A program made the position numbers and the translations under genes. The notes beneath the pieces are model-generated. The model worked only from the letters and a program-made list of their open reading frames with translations, was not told the origin of the DNA and ran no database searches. From assembly GCA_964590515.1 (NCBI GenBank), contig CAZPZD010000004.1, positions 23,268 to 87,267 of the forward strand: a stretch of 64,000 nt of DNA. Reading direction: 5' to 3'. The stretch comes from JADFRG01 sp964590515 (lineage in GTDB: Bacteria > Chloroflexota > Anaerolineae > Anaerolineales > E44-bin32). Of the stretch, positions 60,582 to 64,000 are shown piece after piece. Positions within the stretch are counted from its first letter, which is position 1. The number at the start of each line of letters is the position of its first letter.

Positions 60582-61364
60582 ATGGGCAATTCGCTCAAGG
60601 TCGCCGGTTTCATCGTGCTCGTCGTAGTCCTCATCGCCGGATTTGCATCTTTGATTCCGCAGCTGGAATCGCCGGCCCCTGAGGAGCTGGTAATCTCGGG
60701 CGAGCTTTCCGGTGCTGCGTTGGCCGACGTCGGAGAGGAAGTATTCAATTCGGCCGGGGCCGGATGTCTGGCCTGTCACGGGTTAGGCAAGCCGGGCCTG
60801 CGAGCTCCGGATCTGGCGGGGATCGGGGCCGCGGCCGGGGATCGGGTAGCCGGCCTTAGCTCCGAGCAGTACCTGCAACAGTCTCTGACCGAGCCTTGCA
60901 GCTACGTGGTCTCCGGCTACGACTGCATCATGCCTCAAACCCTGCAGCAGACGCTCGGGGAGGCGAAGCTCACAGCCCTAGTGGCCTTCCTGCAGAGCTT
61001 GGGAGGCGAGGTCAGCGTTCGCTTGTCGGCCGCGGCCGTCGAAGCCGCTGAGGGCGAAGCCGGCGGCGGGATCGCCGGGGTCACCGCCGCAGAAATCTTC
61101 ACCAACGCCGGCTGCATCGCCTGCCACACCCTTCCGGCCGTGGGGGCGGCTGGCCAGGTGGGGCCAGATCTGAGCGACCTGGGATCAAGACTTACCCCGG
61201 ATGAAATCCGCCGCTCGATCCTGTTCCCTGATGAGCAGCTCGCCGAGAACTGTCCGACCGGACCGTGCTTGGCGGGCCTGATGCCGAAAGCGTTCGGCGA
61301 ATCTCTGTCGGCTCTCCAACTGGAAACTCTGGTGACGTTCCTGAGCGAGCAAGGGGCGCCGTGA
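60582..61364 (+). CDS. Membrane-anchored diheme c-type cytochrome
   Basis: 260 residues. One N-terminal membrane helix (7-25). Two cytochrome c domains with CLACH (Cys62-His66) and CIACH (Cys178-His182); axial Met candidates in CIMPQTL and GLMPKAF. Each Met lies close to an extra Cys (Cys106/Cys115; Cys near 232/237), as paired disulfides or ligands. ATG directly follows the bd-like stop. Its two hemes could feed electrons to the bd-like subunit. Confidence 0.9.
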   Translation: MGNSLKVAGFIVLVVVLIAGFASLIPQLESPAPEELVISGELSGAALADVGEEVFNSAGAGCLACHGLGKPGLRAPDLAGIGAAAGDRVAGLSSEQYLQQSLTEPCSYVVSGYDCIMPQTLQQTLGEAKLTALVAFLQSLGGEVSVRLSAAAVEAAEGEAGGGIAGVTAAEIFTNAGCIACHTLPAVGAAGQVGPDLSDLGSRLTPDEIRRSILFPDEQLAENCPTGPCLAGLMPKAFGESLSALQLETLVTFLSEQGAP

Positions 61365-62167
61365 GCTTGGTGCGGAGGGTGGTCAGTCATAAGCTGGGGC
61401 AATTTGCGCTGGTTTTGATCGGTGCCTACTTACTCTTCCGCCTCGGGATCCCCTGGCTTTCGGGTGCGCTGACCAGTCAGTCGGCTCCAGTCCCGGCCCA
61501 CTTGCTGTGGACGATCTACATGCCAATCGTGCTGCTGGTGATGCTGCTGTTTGTGTCTGCCAGTGAAGCTTCCTGGCAGGAATTCCAGCGCCCGTTGCGA
61601 GAGCTCATCCTCGAACAGGACCGGCCCGCACTGATCTGGACTCGGAGAGTCGTGGGTGTCGGATTGCCGCTGTTGGCCGGCCTATTTGCCTTTCTTCAGG
61701 TGCGCCCCGAGGTCAGCGCGCCTCCGGAGCTACGCTCAGTCCACCCCGCGCCGCCTTCCCGCCTGACTCTGGACGGCGAGTCGATCGATTTGCGCACGGC
61801 GGTCAATCCGTTCCGGAGCGCAAGCGGGGCCGCCGATCCGGGAGCACTTTTGGAAGGCAAGGCGATCTACGGCCAGTTTTGCGTCTACTGTCATGGAGAT
61901 AACCTGGCAGGGAACGGGCTGTTCGCTGCCAGAGTACGGCCCCGCCCGGCGGATTTCACCGATCCAGGCACGATCGCCCAATTGCAAGAGTCATATCTTT
62001 TCTGGCGGATCGCCACCGGAGGCCCGGGACTGCCGTCGGAAGGTAAGGGTTGGAATTCAGCCATGCCGGCCTGGGAGGGCACCCTCGCCGCGGACGAGAT
62101 TTGGAAGGTAATCCTCTATCTGTACGACGCGACCGGCCAGCAACCCCGGGCGGTGACTGAGTCGTAG
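61361..62167 (+). CDS. Membrane-bound monoheme c-type cytochrome
   Basis: 268 residues. Three hydrophobic helices near 12-30, 48-66 and 97-113 followed by a single cytochrome c domain with CVYCH (Cys174-His178) and a likely Met in NSAMPAWEG. The N-terminal half resembles small quinol-oxidase subunit helices (SHKLGQFALVL; YMPIVLLVMLLF). The GTG start overlaps the upstream stop by 4 bp. Putative electron shuttle in the same complex. Confidence 0.87.
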   Translation: MSLVRRVVSHKLGQFALVLIGAYLLFRLGIPWLSGALTSQSAPVPAHLLWTIYMPIVLLVMLLFVSASEASWQEFQRPLRELILEQDRPALIWTRRVVGVGLPLLAGLFAFLQVRPEVSAPPELRSVHPAPPSRLTLDGESIDLRTAVNPFRSASGAADPGALLEGKAIYGQFCVYCHGDNLAGNGLFAARVRPRPADFTDPGTIAQLQESYLFWRIATGGPGLPSEGKGWNSAMPAWEGTLAADEIWKVILYLYDATGQQPRAVTES

Positions 62168-62168
62168 C

Positions 62169-63659
62169 TTGGGCACTCGGGCGAGACTGGCAGCCGCGTT
62201 AATTCTTTCCGCAGCCGGCCTGGCGGCGGCACGCAGTCCGTTTCGGGCCAAGCCAGCTCTGGTTCTGCAGCCCGCAACCGGTGAAGCGGTGTACCAGCAA
62301 CGCTGCGAGATCTGCCACGGGGCAGCCGGCGACGGCAGCGGGGCCGCCGCGGCGAACATGGATCCCCGGCCGCGCGATTTTCGCCGAGGCTGGTACAAGA
62401 TTCGCAGCACGGCCAACGGGCAGCTTCCGACCGACGCGGACCTGGTCCGGATCATCTCCGAGGGTATGCCGGGTACCACGATGCCAGCCTGGGGAGAAGT
62501 ACTCAGCCCGGAAGAACTCGAGGCGGTCGCCGGATACCTTAAGGGATTCTCGAGACGCTTTGAGCGGGAGACCCCGGAGCCGGTCCCAGTCGTGGCAGCG
62601 CCGGGCAGTTCGGAGGAGCGGATTGGACGCGGCGCGCAGCTCTTCTCCGGCGCGCAGGCGGAATGTGTCAAGTGTCACGGAGTGGCCGGGCGCGGGGACG
62701 GACCGAGTGCGAGCGAGCTGGTCGACGATTTTGGCCAGCCGATCGTCCCGGCCGACCTGACTACTCCGTGGTACCTGCGCGGCGGGCCGAGTGCGAGTGA
62801 TATTTACCTGCGGCTCAAGACCGGCCTGACTGGGAGCCCGATGCCATCCTACGCCGAGGTCCTATCGGACGACCAGTTATGGGACCTGGCCTACTTTGTC
62901 GACTCGCTGGGGGAAGATCAAGCTCCCCAACCGCCTCCCTTTATCCTCGCCGCCAGGGTCGATGGGCTGCTTCCGACCACCGCCGCGGATGCGAGCTGGC
63001 AGCAAGCCGAAGCCAGCTTTTACCCGCTGGTCGGTCAGCTCATGCGTGAGCCGCGTAACTTCACGCCCGGCATCCAGGAGATCTGGGTGCGGGCGCTCCA
63101 CAACGGATCTGAGTTGGCGCTCCGCCTGGAGTGGAATGACCGATTTGCCGATCAGGGGCAGAGTTCCGACTCGCTTGCCATCGAGTTTCCAGCCGAGCTG
63201 CCCGAAAACGATGAACGTCCCTACTTCGTATTTGGTGAGCCTGGGAAGCCGGTCAATCTCTGGGTGTGGGATGCAGGCAGCAATACGATCGAGGAACAAA
63301 CGAGCGAGGGAGTCGGTAGCCGGATTGCACACCAGAGCCAAGGGCTCACTGGCCGGGTCGAGTACGAGGCGGGTCGATACACTCTGGTGGTGGCCCGGTC
63401 GCTGGTTACGGCCGACGAGGCAGACCTGCAAATCCCGCTGGGTGAATTCGTCCCGGTCGCTTTTGCGGTCTGGGACGGAGCGTCCGGCGAGCAGGAAGAG
63501 TCTGGGGCGATTGGATCCTGGCAGGCAATCTACCTCGAACAGCCGGTCCCGTTACTGGGTTATGCCTGGGTTCCCGCGGCAGTCTTCGCGGCAGCCGGCC
63601 TCGAGTGGGGTATCGCTAGGCGAGTTCGTAATTCGGCGCCCAAGCCTGACGGAAGATGA
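62169..63659 (+). CDS. Diheme cytochrome c with C-terminal ethylbenzene-dehydrogenase-like domain
   Basis: 496 residues. Signal-like N-terminus (1-22), heme site 1 CEICH (Cys46-His50), heme site 2 CVKCH (Cys166-His170), axial Met candidates in TTMPAWGE and SPMPSYAE. From about 265 to 465 a beta-sandwich region (LRLEWNDRFADQ, AIEFPAELPENDERPYFVFG, GKPVNLWVWDA, YTLVVARSL, VPVAFAVWDGA) typical of the heme-b gamma-subunit family (EB_dh / NxrC type). A final membrane helix near 472-490. TTG start, one base after the previous stop. Confidence 0.88.
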   Translation: MGTRARLAAALILSAAGLAAARSPFRAKPALVLQPATGEAVYQQRCEICHGAAGDGSGAAAANMDPRPRDFRRGWYKIRSTANGQLPTDADLVRIISEGMPGTTMPAWGEVLSPEELEAVAGYLKGFSRRFERETPEPVPVVAAPGSSEERIGRGAQLFSGAQAECVKCHGVAGRGDGPSASELVDDFGQPIVPADLTTPWYLRGGPSASDIYLRLKTGLTGSPMPSYAEVLSDDQLWDLAYFVDSLGEDQAPQPPPFILAARVDGLLPTTAADASWQQAEASFYPLVGQLMREPRNFTPGIQEIWVRALHNGSELALRLEWNDRFADQGQSSDSLAIEFPAELPENDERPYFVFGEPGKPVNLWVWDAGSNTIEEQTSEGVGSRIAHQSQGLTGRVEYEAGRYTLVVARSLVTADEADLQIPLGEFVPVAFAVWDGASGEQEESGAIGSWQAIYLEQPVPLLGYAWVPAAVFAAAGLEWGIARRVRNSAPKPDGR

Positions 63660-63720
63660 GATATCCTTTGGGACGTGCTCCAACCGGGTGAGAAACGCGA
63701 ATCTCCAAATGGAGGAAGAA

Positions 63721-64000
63721 TGAACCGAAGTTTGTTGCTAAGCCTGACTGCATTGCCTGTGCTGGTAGTGCTCGCGGCCTGTGGCGGGGCCGCCCCGGAG
63801 CCGACCGCGGCTCCGACCCAACCTGCCGCGGCCACACTGCCGCCGGCGCCCGAAGGATATCAGGGCGGTGCGGTGACGGACGGGGGAACGATTACCGGCA
63901 CGGTCAGCTATGGCGGCCCGCCGGTTGAAGCGGAGATTGTGACGGTAGACAAAGACAACGAGGTCTGCGGCGACACCATCGAACTGATGCCAGTGCAGAC
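63721..64000 (+). CDS. Lipoprotein with regulatory/beta-sandwich domain (partial)
   Basis: Begins ATG 63721 after GGAGGAAG. Signal peptide with lipobox LAAC (Cys21), an Ala/Pro/Thr spacer, then GGTITGTVSYGGPPVEAEI and a CG-containing segment (NEVCGD). This opening resembles carboxypeptidase-regulatory-like or cupredoxin-associated lipoproteins that occur in respiratory gene clusters. Truncated by the window end, so the main domain is unknown. Confidence 0.7.

Overview
This window looks like a piece of an uncultured Chloroflexota genome, most likely an Anaerolineae-like or related aerobic lineage. The reasons are the high GC content, several secreted proteins with long Thr-Pro linkers, many GTG/TTG starts with 4-bp ATGA/GTGA overlaps, a strict -10 box (TATAAT/TACAAT) often only 6-11 nt from the start codon, UbiA/MenA-type quinone synthesis and a heme-copper oxidase operon. 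The 100 Ns at 57424-57523 suggest a draft or metagenome assembly. The lineage call is inference; no rRNA is present to settle it.

Layout. 1-3530: ribosomal proteins L21 (tail), L27 and an L31 that carries an RNA-polymerase-alpha-CTD-like extension, then tdk-hpt-cca. 3511-10980: a small CxxC/HCRC protein, DinB polymerase, a TIM-barrel glycosidase-like protein, an M20 peptidase with a PfkB kinase opposite a SIS protein, and an orphan OmpR-type regulator. 11047-15900 (minus): DNA methyltransferase, COG2403-type GTPase, argS, rpsT. 15992-26544 (minus): a tightly overlapping five-gene DNA-break-processing operon (SbcD/YhaO-like phosphoesterase, YhaN/SMC-like ATPase with membrane segment, Fe-S PD-(D/E)XK nuclease, AddB, AddA). 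26668-36842: TPR membrane protein, LysM lipoprotein, tRNA-Ser, YabE-like G5/3D protein with rsmA, glycosyltransferase, Roadblock protein, DedA, PrsW-like protease, a selenocysteine tRNA, and an M50 site-2 protease. 36863-41636 (minus): a PRODH-SDR-DinB_2-cupin-UbiA-MoeA run. 41812-46441: tRNA-Lys, a stand-alone receiver, a LysM/M23 endopeptidase, an unrecognised two-gene operon and tRNA-Arg. 46462-52690: a small repeat protein, UvrB, two PHP proteins (one is PolX) and DegV. 52698-57747 (minus): cytochrome oxidase operon coxB-A-D-C, ctaG, a Cox11-domain protein and a DUF4382-like lipoprotein. 57896-64000: a small membrane protein, then a cytochrome bd-like oxidase subunit with three c-type cytochrome proteins and the start of a lipoprotein.

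Together the genes describe an aerobic, monoderm-like or at least lipoprotein- and LysM-rich bacterium with two terminal-oxidase-like modules, a rich DNA repair set (AddAB, UvrB, PolX, DinB polymerase) and selenocysteine-decoding capacity. The points most worth a second look are the L31-alphaCTD fusion, the five-gene break-processing operon, the bd-like/c-cytochrome/ethylbenzene-dehydrogenase-like cluster, the unknown gene pair at 44214-46243, tRNA-Sec, and the recurrent leaderless promoter architecture.
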